DNA of 41,544 bases. Source: Planctomycetaceae bacterium. GTDB lineage: Bacteria > Planctomycetota > Planctomycetia > Pirellulales > Pirellulaceae. Of this stretch, positions 26,174-33,680 are shown piece after piece. Each line of letters opens with the position of its first letter. Position 1 is the first letter of the stretch. The notes under the pieces were generated by a model. It made no database searches. It was given only the letters and a program-made list of their open reading frames with translations, and was not told where the DNA came from. A program made the translations under genes and the position numbers. The DNA is taken from assembly GCA_027487375.1 (NCBI GenBank), contig JAIYDQ010000313.1:1-41544 (forward strand). The letters run 5' to 3'.

Positions 26174-26279
26174 GTAGCTAGTCAGATTGCAGTAGGATAG
26201 GCTTCCAGCCTGTCGATAGTGAAACCGACAGGCTGGAAGCCTATCCTACTGCTGTTCATAATGCTGAATCGGTAGCTAC
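26174..26279. repeat. GTAG-headed palindromic repeat, family A, copy 2
   Basis: Perfect 25-bp arms lie at 26191-26215 and 26226-26250 around a 10-nt loop. The loop and both flanks match copy 1 in reverse complement, and short terminal repeats GTAGCTA/TAGCTAC close the unit. It lies between the ferredoxin gene and the terminator, in a 422-nt gap (26119-26540). Confidence 0.87.
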
Positions 26280-26325
26280 ATCAACCTAAGAATCGATCTA
26301 GTCCGACATCCGTTAGGAAATTCCG

Positions 26326-26353
26326 AAAACAGAACTCCTTCGAGTTCTGTTTT
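26326..26353. terminator. Probable bidirectional terminator between fdxA and rplU
   Basis: A 12-bp perfect stem, AAAACAGAACTC/GAGTTCTGTTTT, surrounds the loop CTTC. The A-run and T-run ends make it usable from both strands, which fits its place between two converging genes. It is close to a classical intrinsic terminator, although the stem has only moderate G+C. Confidence 0.7.
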
Positions 26354-26540
26354 AGACGGAGGAGTACCAAGATTGGCTCTGGAATAGTGCCACGGTCACA
26401 GAACCGTCCCACGCCTGCATTTTATTAGTCTTGCTAATACCAAAGCGAGACGGATTGCTCCAAGTACGTTTTCTCCACGTAGGAGAATGATTCGCTACAT
26501 TTCTGGCAGCGAAACTTAAGAGATGCAGTTCCACCCAGGA

Positions 26541-26855
26541 CTAAGCAACGATGTTTTGAATCGTGATTCGGGTGTACTTTTGGCGGTGACCCGTTCGCTT
26601 GTCGTAGTTCTTTCGACGGCGAAACTTCTGAATGTAGACTTTTTCACCCTTTTCTAGACCGACTACCGAAGCGGTGACTTTAGCTCCTGAAACCGTCGGA
26701 GCACCCAACTTCAACGAGCCTTCGTTGCTGATCGCCAAAACACGATCAAACTCAATACTGTCGCCAGTTTCCAGCGAATCGCGGAAATCAATATCGACAA
26801 CTTGGCCTTCTTGGACTTTGTATTGACGACCGCCGTCAGTGAATATCGCGTACAT
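26541..26855 (-). CDS. rplU: 50S ribosomal protein bL21
   Basis: The protein has 104 residues from ATG 26855 (MYAIFTDGGRQYKVQEGQ), the normal L21 length; an upstream extension to 26957 is not part of the family. The sequence keeps the L21 features DRVLAISNEG, KVTASVVG and the C-terminal FRRRKNYDKRTGHRQKYTRITI. It is a component of the large ribosomal subunit that binds 23S rRNA. In most bacteria rpmA (bL27) follows directly; here no rpmA is present and the next feature is a terminator. Regulation is not visible apart from a hairpin at 26972-26994. Confidence 0.96.
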   Translation of the reverse strand: MYAIFTDGGRQYKVQEGQVVDIDFRDSLETGDSIEFDRVLAISNEGSLKLGAPTVSGAKVTASVVGLEKGEKVYIQKFRRRKNYDKRTGHRQKYTRITIQNIVA

Positions 26856-26971
26856 GAGAACATCATCAAAATAAGGGTGGTTAAATTCAGGGAGGGAAAG
26901 TTTAGGCGTTCTCGCTCGGGTCGTCGAGTCCAAATCTGGGCTTTTGTAACGACCCACGCTCGCTAGTATTG

Positions 26972-26994
26972 AAACGCCGGAACTAGTGGCGTTT
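26972..26994. promoter_or_regulatory. Hairpin in the divergent rplU/uvrD intergenic region
   Basis: AAACGCC (26972-26978) and GGCGTTT (26988-26994) are perfect inverted 7-mers with a 9-nt loop. The position between divergent genes suggests a regulatory site; the role is unproven. Confidence 0.35.
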
Positions 26995-27057
26995 TCGGTC
27001 CAGGTTGTCTCGTGATCATAGAATTTCGTCCACTATTTATTCAAAACACGGTGAATT

Positions 27058-29193
27058 GTGGCCAATTTGAATCCTCCGCAAGCTGAAGCTGTGAATACCC
27101 TCTCTGGTCCGCTATTTGTCTTGGCGGGAGCTGGAACTGGAAAAACGCGTGTAGTTACCTACCGAGTCGCCAATCTAATTAAGCACGGAATTCGCCCAGA
27201 AAGAATTCTTGCCGTCACGTTCACCAACAAAGCCTCGCAAGAAATGCAGGAGCGAATCGGGCATCAGCTGAAAATTCCGAGTCGCCCTAAACGAGGCCAA
27301 CCCCCAGCCCCAAAGCCGCAAATCGGAACGTTCCATAGCACTTGCGTTCAAATCCTCAAACGGCACGCGCGAGTTTTAGGATACCCGGAAAAGTTTGCCA
27401 TTTACGATCGAGGCGACCAGGAAAGTGTCGCTCGCGGTGTACTGCGGGAGCTGAAAATTCACGACGCAGTCCTAAAGCCAGGTGACTTTTTGTCGATCGT
27501 GGGTCGCTGGAAGAATGCAGGTATCACCCCTTCGATGGCACTCGGGGAGGCGAAGACTGACAAAGAGCATTTGGCAACCAGCGGTTATTTGCGTTATCAA
27601 AAGGCTCTCAAGCTGTCCGGAGCGTTTGATTTTGACGACCTACTTCTGTGCACAGAACAATTGCTAACCGAACATCCAGAAGTCCGACTTGCCGAGTCGA
27701 AACGATTCGATCACGTCCTTGTGGATGAATACCAAGACACGAACGGTAGCCAATATCGAATCATCCGCGCTATCGCACAAGACCATCGCAATCTCTGCGT
27801 TGTGGGAGATGACGATCAGTCCATCTACGGTTGGCGTGGCGCTGAAGTCAAACACATTCTGAACTTCAAACACGACTGGCCCGACGCCAAGGTCGTCCGG
27901 CTCGAAGACAACTATCGTTCGACAGCGGCAATTCTTACAACGGCCAATAACTTAATTGTCTTCAATAAGCACCGACATGGGAAAGTGCTTCGGGCCGCTC
28001 GTCCCAACGGCGCGCCCCCGCGTGTGCTGCAGTTTCCTGGCGAGAACGAAGAAGCCCAAGAGGTGGTGCAAGAGATTGCTCGCAAGATCGGATCCCGATC
28101 AGGATCAGAACAAGGCGATGCACCTAAGGCTCAATTTGGCGACTTTGCAATTCTATTCCGCACCAACGAACAACCACGAGTCTTCGAAACCGAACTGCGG
28201 CGAGCGAAGCTTCCCTACACTCTCACCGGAGCCCAGTCTTTCTTCGATCGTAAAGAAGTCAGAGACCTTTTGGCTTACTTGAAATGGATCGATACGCCTC
28301 AAGATGAAGTCTCGCTACTGCGGATCATCAATACACCCGCGCGGGGCTTAGGCGCAAAGAGCGTCGAGGCTCTGATTGCGACCGCGGTCGAAGCGGGTAA
28401 GACCGTCTGGGATGTTCAAAAAGACGGCGTGGATCTCTCACAACTACCGCCGGCGGCTGTCAAAGGCGTTGAGAGCTTGCGAGCCCTTCACGCGACCTAC
28501 CAGTCGCTCTACGCCAATGGCTGCGACCTTTATCAAACAACACAACAATTGATCAAACACTTGCGATACGAGGAAGAAGTCTCGCGTTATTATCCAGATC
28601 CCGATGAACAATCGATGCGGCTAGCGACAATACAAGAGTTATTGAACGCGATCGCTGCTTATGCGCAAGAACATGGAGACGAAGCAACCCTCTCCGGTTT
28701 CCTCTCGGAAGTCACTTTGGGTGGTCGCGAATTTGGATCGCCTAAAGAAAAAGAAATGCAACGCAATGCAATTGCATTGATGACGCTTCACAGTGCCAAA
28801 GGTCTCGAATTTCCCTATGTTTACATGGTCGGCATGGAAGAAGGTTTACTGCCGCACAGAAGAAGCGTAGCCGATGCGGGGGATGCGATCGATGAAGAGC
28901 GAAGACTTTGCTATGTCGGAGTCACACGAGCTCAAGAGGAGCTTACCCTCACAATGGCACAAGCTCGATTCAAATGGGGTAAAGAGCGGCCAACTTTTCC
29001 TAGCCGCTTTCTCTATGAGCTTACCGGTCAAGCAGACCATCCAAACAAAGTAAAATCAATCCGCGGTTCAATGGCCGAATTCAGCAACGCAGGCTCTATG
29101 GCAAAAACGCCACCAGAAAAGAAAACCGCTCGTGCCAAGTCGATATCCAAGAAGCCAAGCACTCCAAGCAAACCAGCCAAAGGTCGCCGGTGA
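27058..29193 (+). CDS. UvrD/PcrA-type superfamily 1 DNA helicase
   Basis: The protein has 711 residues from GTG 27058 (no better start in frame). It is an ATP-driven 3'-5' helicase of replication and repair. Motif I is AGAGTGKT (23-30); further motifs are FTNKASQEM (Ia), LVDEYQDTNGSQ (II, Walker B), VVGDDDQSIYGWRGA (III), LEDNYRS (IV), LMTLHSAKGLEFPYVYMVG (V) and VGVTRAQEELTL (VI). The last 50 residues are Lys/Ser/Thr/Pro-rich and disordered. The length is typical of PcrA/UvrD. It is divergent from rplU. Confidence 0.94.
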   Translation: MANLNPPQAEAVNTLSGPLFVLAGAGTGKTRVVTYRVANLIKHGIRPERILAVTFTNKASQEMQERIGHQLKIPSRPKRGQPPAPKPQIGTFHSTCVQILKRHARVLGYPEKFAIYDRGDQESVARGVLRELKIHDAVLKPGDFLSIVGRWKNAGITPSMALGEAKTDKEHLATSGYLRYQKALKLSGAFDFDDLLLCTEQLLTEHPEVRLAESKRFDHVLVDEYQDTNGSQYRIIRAIAQDHRNLCVVGDDDQSIYGWRGAEVKHILNFKHDWPDAKVVRLEDNYRSTAAILTTANNLIVFNKHRHGKVLRAARPNGAPPRVLQFPGENEEAQEVVQEIARKIGSRSGSEQGDAPKAQFGDFAILFRTNEQPRVFETELRRAKLPYTLTGAQSFFDRKEVRDLLAYLKWIDTPQDEVSLLRIINTPARGLGAKSVEALIATAVEAGKTVWDVQKDGVDLSQLPPAAVKGVESLRALHATYQSLYANGCDLYQTTQQLIKHLRYEEEVSRYYPDPDEQSMRLATIQELLNAIAAYAQEHGDEATLSGFLSEVTLGGREFGSPKEKEMQRNAIALMTLHSAKGLEFPYVYMVGMEEGLLPHRRSVADAGDAIDEERRLCYVGVTRAQEELTLTMAQARFKWGKERPTFPSRFLYELTGQADHPNKVKSIRGSMAEFSNAGSMAKTPPEKKTARAKSISKKPSTPSKPAKGRR

Positions 29194-29251
29194 AAGCTTT
29201 GAATCTAACTCCACAGCATGGCTATTAGCTTAGGCAATCTCCAGGAATTGG

Positions 29252-29326
29252 TGTACCGACAGTAGCTTGGGACTATAGTCCCAAGCTACGATTTCGGACG
29301 GGACAATGGTCCCATCCTACGGTACA
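29252..29326. repeat. GTAG-headed palindromes, family C
   Basis: A 28-nt perfect palindrome fills 29262-29289: GTAGCTTGGGAC, TATA, then its complement. Next to it, GGGAC-aatg-GTCCC (29300-29313) is followed by CTAC, i.e. GTAG on the minus strand. Outer 7-mers TGTACCG and CGGTACA bound the unit. It lies after the helicase stop and before the end of the converging protease gene, so it may also end transcripts. Confidence 0.72.
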
Positions 29327-29361
29327 TTTTTTTCGGTCGATTGTCTAACTTCAGCTGTAAG

Positions 29362-30507
29362 TTACTTACTGCGAGTCGTCGGCTCGACCGAAACGGGGAT
29401 TGATTTGGCTGCAGAGAGCATGCTTCGGACTGCCGGGATGACCACATCGTTTGGCAAGGCGTAGGAGCTAACTCGTCCGGCACGGGCGATGTTCACGCCG
29501 ACTACTCTGCCACGAGTATCCACGAGTGGTCCACCGCATTGATGAGGCTCGAGGACCGTATCATGCTGAAAGACTTTCGCGAAGCCCGTCGATCTTGCGC
29601 TAAGATTACCGTTCACTTCAATCTCGGTTTCGTCCAAAAGTGATGGGTGCAGGTCCATCAACTGAGCTTCGACTTCCAAGGAGCGTTCGCCGCGTCGCAA
29701 ACCAATTCGGACGCGTTGACCGGCATGAAGCGTACCTATCTTGGAAAGGACCGCTTCCTGACTCTCCAGTCGTTGGTCGTCCATTGCAACGATCACGTCG
29801 CCATCCTCTATCCCAGCCTTCGCGGCACCACCCCCTGGAAGAACCATCTTGATCAGCGCGCCCTTCCGATCGTAACCAAGATCAATCCCGAGAATTGCTC
29901 GCTCTTGCCGGATCGTTCGCGGCAAAACACTTACGACACCGATCGATAGTGGTCGCTTTGTGCTACCCAACGTTGCAAGCCAACCTCCAACTTTCACGCT
30001 GTTTTCTTCGTGCCACGATATGGGCAACAAATCGCTTGCTTCAATTCGAACCAGAGCCAGGTCGATGTCTTGACGTACGCTTTTTCGGACAGCCTGAACG
30101 ACAGAACCGTCCGCAAGCCGACACTCCAAACCATCTCCCGTAAGCTGGCTGGCCTTCGTAAGAACCCAGCCGTCCTTGTCTACGACGACTCCCAGCGCGA
30201 CTTGTCGACCACCGGAAATGATTTGCACAGTGGAATCGGATGAACTTCCAACAACTTGCTCAAAGGTTCTCAATACAGGGGAATGAATCCGTTGATTGGG
30301 GCTCTGGCTGGGAAGAGTGTAATCGAGGCGGTAGCTGCTGTAAGAAGACGATGGTTCTTGCACTAAAACCGATGCAACATCGTGGTCATGCAGCGCTGAG
30401 CCAAAATCACCATTTACCGAGGAAAAATACTGAATCCAAGGAAAACAGAAACCGATTGTGACTGCTGCTAACCAAAGAGAAGCGCTGCAACATCGAATGA
30501 AGCTCAT
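29362..30507 (-). CDS. HtrA-related pseudoprotease with internal PDZ domain
   Basis: The protein has 381 residues with an N-terminal signal/anchor (SLWLAAVTIGFCFPW). The first protease half (residues about 90-200) has GVVVDKDGWVLTKASQL, where the catalytic histidine of HtrA (LTAAH) is replaced by KAS. The aspartate is kept (QDIDLALV, D149). A PDZ domain (206-285, GAAKAGIEDGDVIVAMDD) comes next. The second protease half (303-362) then appears, with PHQCGGPLVD carrying Cys324 in place of serine. Two of three catalytic residues are therefore changed and the PDZ interrupts the fold. It is probably periplasmic and non-proteolytic. It lies 150 nt downstream of an active-looking homologue. Confidence 0.83.
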   Translation of the reverse strand: MSFIRCCSASLWLAAVTIGFCFPWIQYFSSVNGDFGSALHDHDVASVLVQEPSSSYSSYRLDYTLPSQSPNQRIHSPVLRTFEQVVGSSSDSTVQIISGGRQVALGVVVDKDGWVLTKASQLTGDGLECRLADGSVVQAVRKSVRQDIDLALVRIEASDLLPISWHEENSVKVGGWLATLGSTKRPLSIGVVSVLPRTIRQERAILGIDLGYDRKGALIKMVLPGGGAAKAGIEDGDVIVAMDDQRLESQEAVLSKIGTLHAGQRVRIGLRRGERSLEVEAQLMDLHPSLLDETEIEVNGNLSARSTGFAKVFQHDTVLEPHQCGGPLVDTRGRVVGVNIARAGRVSSYALPNDVVIPAVRSMLSAAKSIPVSVEPTTRSK

Positions 30508-30657
30508 TCAATTCTTCTTTCTTTCTAGGTCCACTGATCTTCTATTTTGGTAATCTTGCATCTGGATGAATCGTTAAGTTTATTAAGCCGATAATCCTAC
30601 AGTTTTGGATTGCCGCATTTGCGGGAAACGCCTTTGGAAGCTCACATCGAAGACTCA

Positions 30658-32016
30658 CTACGAATCCTGACCGACGATGATTCGTAACCGAAGTCGTTGC
30701 CCTTGGCGCTCGATCTCCACGCTCACACGATCGCCTGGAGCGACCCCTTCGACGGCTCGTTGAAGCTCTTCAAAAGTCGCCACATTCGTATCATCAAATC
30801 GAACTATAACGTCACCCTCTTTCAACCCCGCCGCAGCCGCCGGGCTGCCCATCAACACCTTGACGATTTCAGCAGGAGGGTTAGCGTTCGTGCTTCCGCT
30901 GCGTTCTGGGCCAACGACACCAATCACTGGTTTGTAACCGGGAAGGGTTCCCCAAGCTTGCCCATCCGCTAAGCGATCCCAACTGTCTTGGTAAATGTCG
31001 ATAGGTACATGCATGTTGTCTGCCGTTTCGGTACCTATCCGGCTGTGAATACCGATCAATCGACCATTTAAGTCGAAAAGAGGGCCACCGCTATCGCCAC
31101 CGATCAACGCACAGTCGGACACAATCGTCGATCGCATAATGTTCAACAATCGTCCCGCTCTTACAACTGCAGGCCGATCAGGAATCCACCCACCGGGATG
31201 CCCGGCTGCAATGACCCATTGTCCCAAGCGAAGATCGTCGGACTTACCGAGCGTTGCATGGGGCCAAACATCGGCTGATGAGTTAGCGGACGCCTGAACC
31301 ACAGAGCTCTTGGTTACATATCCGCCAGCAACAGATCGTTCATCAATTGTTTTGCGTGATGGCAAATCGATAATCTGAATCAACCCCGCGTCCATGCCGC
31401 GATTCGTACCGAGGGTTCTCGCTCGCACGCGACGACCATCCGATAGAATTACGGTCGCTTCTCGTCCGGGTTTGCCTGCGACGTGAGCGGCGGTTAGTAC
31501 ATACCCGTCCGGAGTGATAATCACGCCGCTTCCCTGAGCAGAACCTTGCTGAACATTTACAGTCACCTCAATGATTTTCTGCGAAACCTTCGCTTGCTGG
31601 TCTTCGAGTAACTGAAGCTCTCGAATCGAACGAGGCTCAGCACCACGGGCCAGTCGGTCCAGGCCCTCTTCAAGTGCTACAAAAGTAATACCAGGAAAAA
31701 CACCCCGCGCCTTGGGTTGGAGCTGAGGAATCACCGGCTTGTTAACCGTCACTCGAACTGGTTCTTCGCCGTACAACTCATCGTGAATACCCGCGGTGCA
31801 AAACAAACCGGAAACGATGCAGAAGATCGATGAAAGGCGAACGCAAGCTAGTCGAGCATTCAATGCAAATAACCGGCTACAACCCAATGCAGCCCCATGC
31901 ACCCAATTTTGCCGCGTCGTCTCAGTTGTGAAATGCAATTCCAACGCTCCTCCCGAATTAGCCAAAAAACCTCGTGAACGAGATCTGCTAGCAATGCAGC
32001 TCCTGCGGAAATCCAT
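30658..32016 (-). CDS. HtrA/DegP-like serine protease with C-terminal PDZ
   Basis: The protein has 452 residues from ATG 32016. The first 85 residues are unusual for a signal peptide, with the hydrophobic segment only at about 58-78, so a later start is possible. The trypsin-like domain is intact: His178 (VLTAAHV), Asp209 (GMDAGLIQI) and Ser309 (IGGDSGGPLFD). One PDZ domain follows (about 355-448: AAAAGLKEGDVIVRFDD). It probably degrades misfolded envelope proteins. The next gene on the strand is a catalytically dead relative, suggesting they work as a pair or are regulated together. Confidence 0.88.
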   Translation of the reverse strand: MDFRRSCIASRSRSRGFLANSGGALELHFTTETTRQNWVHGAALGCSRLFALNARLACVRLSSIFCIVSGLFCTAGIHDELYGEEPVRVTVNKPVIPQLQPKARGVFPGITFVALEEGLDRLARGAEPRSIRELQLLEDQQAKVSQKIIEVTVNVQQGSAQGSGVIITPDGYVLTAAHVAGKPGREATVILSDGRRVRARTLGTNRGMDAGLIQIIDLPSRKTIDERSVAGGYVTKSSVVQASANSSADVWPHATLGKSDDLRLGQWVIAAGHPGGWIPDRPAVVRAGRLLNIMRSTIVSDCALIGGDSGGPLFDLNGRLIGIHSRIGTETADNMHVPIDIYQDSWDRLADGQAWGTLPGYKPVIGVVGPERSGSTNANPPAEIVKVLMGSPAAAAGLKEGDVIVRFDDTNVATFEELQRAVEGVAPGDRVSVEIERQGQRLRLRIIVGQDS

Positions 32017-32280
32017 TCCATGAATTCAATCCCTTTACCCCCTCGACTTGGAAGCACCAACGTCGGTCGGAGGAATCACTCGTGAAACGCCCAAGACGAA
32101 TCAAAGGATCAACCAAACCGAGCATCGATTATTCACGGTCGGAGACCAAATTACCACCCTTTGACTTGAGGAATTTTCAGAAATGATTTGACAAACATCA
32201 CCGGCGCGCACCGTCAGACTGCGGATTGTAGTGGTTCGGAAAGACATTCTGCCGGACAGCCTGTTTTGGATTCGCTCCGT

Positions 32281-32475
32281 CAGTGGGGCTGGCCGGGAAT
32301 GTGGGAGCCTCGCTGCAGAAACGGTTAGACCGGCGAGTGAATGGCCCGCTTAAACGGGCAGCCCCATTGGATTGAGCTTCTCGTTCTTCACGCAGCTGAA
32401 AAGCTGTCGTAAGTCATCTGGTAACGCCAGCGTTAGCCGCTGTTTTCACCGAGTTCTGAAGTCTTACGAACTCGG
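32281..32475. repeat. Cluster of hairpins (intergenic repeat island), family D
   Basis: The 488-nt gap 32017-32504 holds several hairpins: an outer pair CAGTGGGGCTG/CAGCCCCATTG (32281-32291, 32359-32369), an inner GCCCG/CGGGC (32344-32359), CAGCT-GAAA-AGCTG (32393-32406), and an 8-bp CCGAGTTC/GAACTCGG (32449-32475). The order and spacing suggest several repeat units side by side. No coding region is supported here. Confidence 0.55.
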
Positions 32476-32504
32476 CTATCCAAAAGTCTAATCAGCACAA
32501 AGCA

Positions 32505-33236
32505 CTAACTTGGCTTCTTCACTACGACCACGGTATTGAAAAAAAGCTCAGTGCTGCGTGGTGCCAAAGGAGTCAACAGAATTCCAAGAATCGTCATCGG
32601 ACTAATGAATATTGCAGTCAAGATAGTGTTTGCAATTTGGTTCTTTGTTTTAAAAAAACCAAACACGTAAAGCTCGAAGAGTTGCCAAAGCACCTCAACG
32701 TAATGCCCCGTCTTGGTAATGCTAACGATCTCAAAGCCGTGCGAGCGGAGCAAATGTTGGATACCAAACGACGTGTAGCGACCATAATCATAGGGAACCT
32801 CATGCTCTGGCCATCCAAACGGGACAGTTATCAATCCTACAGCCCCAGGTTTAAGGACACGGTATATCTCGGGCAAGATTTCGGATGGATTGAAGATGTG
32901 CTCCAAGACCTCGCTTGAAAACAATGAATCAAACGATTCGTCTTCAAACGGAAGGACCTTGCCATCATAGTAGACGTCCACCGGCGACTCAGCGTTGTCG
33001 TGACCACTGATCTCAATGTCTACGCCTATGTACTCGGAAACCTGGAATAACTCCCGATACGGCTTGCGACCACAACCAAAATCGAGCATTCGCCCATGCA
33101 GAACATGTCGATTGGCGTTGATTGCCCTCCAGATCCTTACACGCGTAAAGTACAGCGGGTTCAGAAAGATACTTAAGAAGTTTGGATGGAAACTTTGTTT
33201 CTTACCAAACTCCAATAGACCTTTAATGAATGCCAT
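32505..33236 (-). CDS. Class I SAM-dependent methyltransferase
   Basis: The protein has 243 residues from ATG 33236, which has AAGG 7 nt upstream; a GTG at 33275 is less likely. The SAM motif I is MLDFGCGRKPY (DFGCG at 52-56). The acidic motif is EYIGVDIEISG and the third motif is LFSSEVLEHIFNP. The last 60 residues contain a hydrophobic segment (NTILTAIFISPMTILGILLTPL), so the C-terminus may associate with the membrane. It is divergent from the EPS genes and likely modifies a sugar or lipid-linked intermediate there; this is inferred from position. Confidence 0.85.
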   Translation of the reverse strand: MAFIKGLLEFGKKQSFHPNFLSIFLNPLYFTRVRIWRAINANRHVLHGRMLDFGCGRKPYRELFQVSEYIGVDIEISGHDNAESPVDVYYDGKVLPFEDESFDSLFSSEVLEHIFNPSEILPEIYRVLKPGAVGLITVPFGWPEHEVPYDYGRYTSFGIQHLLRSHGFEIVSITKTGHYVEVLWQLFELYVFGFFKTKNQIANTILTAIFISPMTILGILLTPLAPRSTELFFNTVVVVKKPS

Positions 33237-33599
33237 CACGATACCTTGAACTTGACCGGGAACTCTCCGCCGCACCCATACAATAATAGTTGCTAATTAC
33301 CTAACTGAAGGGGGGTAAAGCTACAGATTTTCAACATTCCATGGCAACCAAATTGGGCGCACCGTTTCAGGAGTACATTTTAAATGGATCATGGACGTAT
33401 CGACGCACTTGGAAGCGAGCTCTCTTTATCGCGATTCTCGCTAGGTTACGATCGCGTTAAGTGTTGCAGATCGATGTAACCCATGAACCTGATGAACTAC
33501 CAGCCAATCCAATCGAACCCGACTTTACCGATTAAAGCGACTGCAAGGGCACTCACCGGTATGAACGGCTCGTAGACGAAGTGAAATAGGGAGATTTCA

Positions 33600-33641
33600 A
33601 TGAAACGTACTTTGATCACTTGCGCGGTCAAACTACGATAA
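33600..33641 (+). other. 13-codon ORF with Shine-Dalgarno (possible leader peptide)
   Basis: AGGGAG lies 6 nt before an ATG; the peptide reads MKRTLITCAVKLR and stops at 33641, 39 nt before the wzz-like gene. It overlaps a candidate promoter (33612-33639), so both may not be functional. The gap before it (33237-33599) holds no supported feature. Confidence 0.3.
33612..33639 (+). promoter_or_regulatory. Candidate promoter of the EPS operon
   Basis: TTGATC (33612-33617) and TACGAT (33634-33639) are 16 nt apart. Both boxes are weak matches. Transcription would begin about 35 nt before the wzz-like start. Confidence 0.35.
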
Positions 33642-33680
33642 AGGCTTGATTTTCGCTTACGGTTTCCCGAGGTTTACACG

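Noticed and set aside
26352-26534. 60-codon minus-strand frame after rplU
   Set aside because: GTG start without a ribosome-binding site; the neighbouring frame with the CxxC peptide is the more protein-like one, and even that lacks a start.
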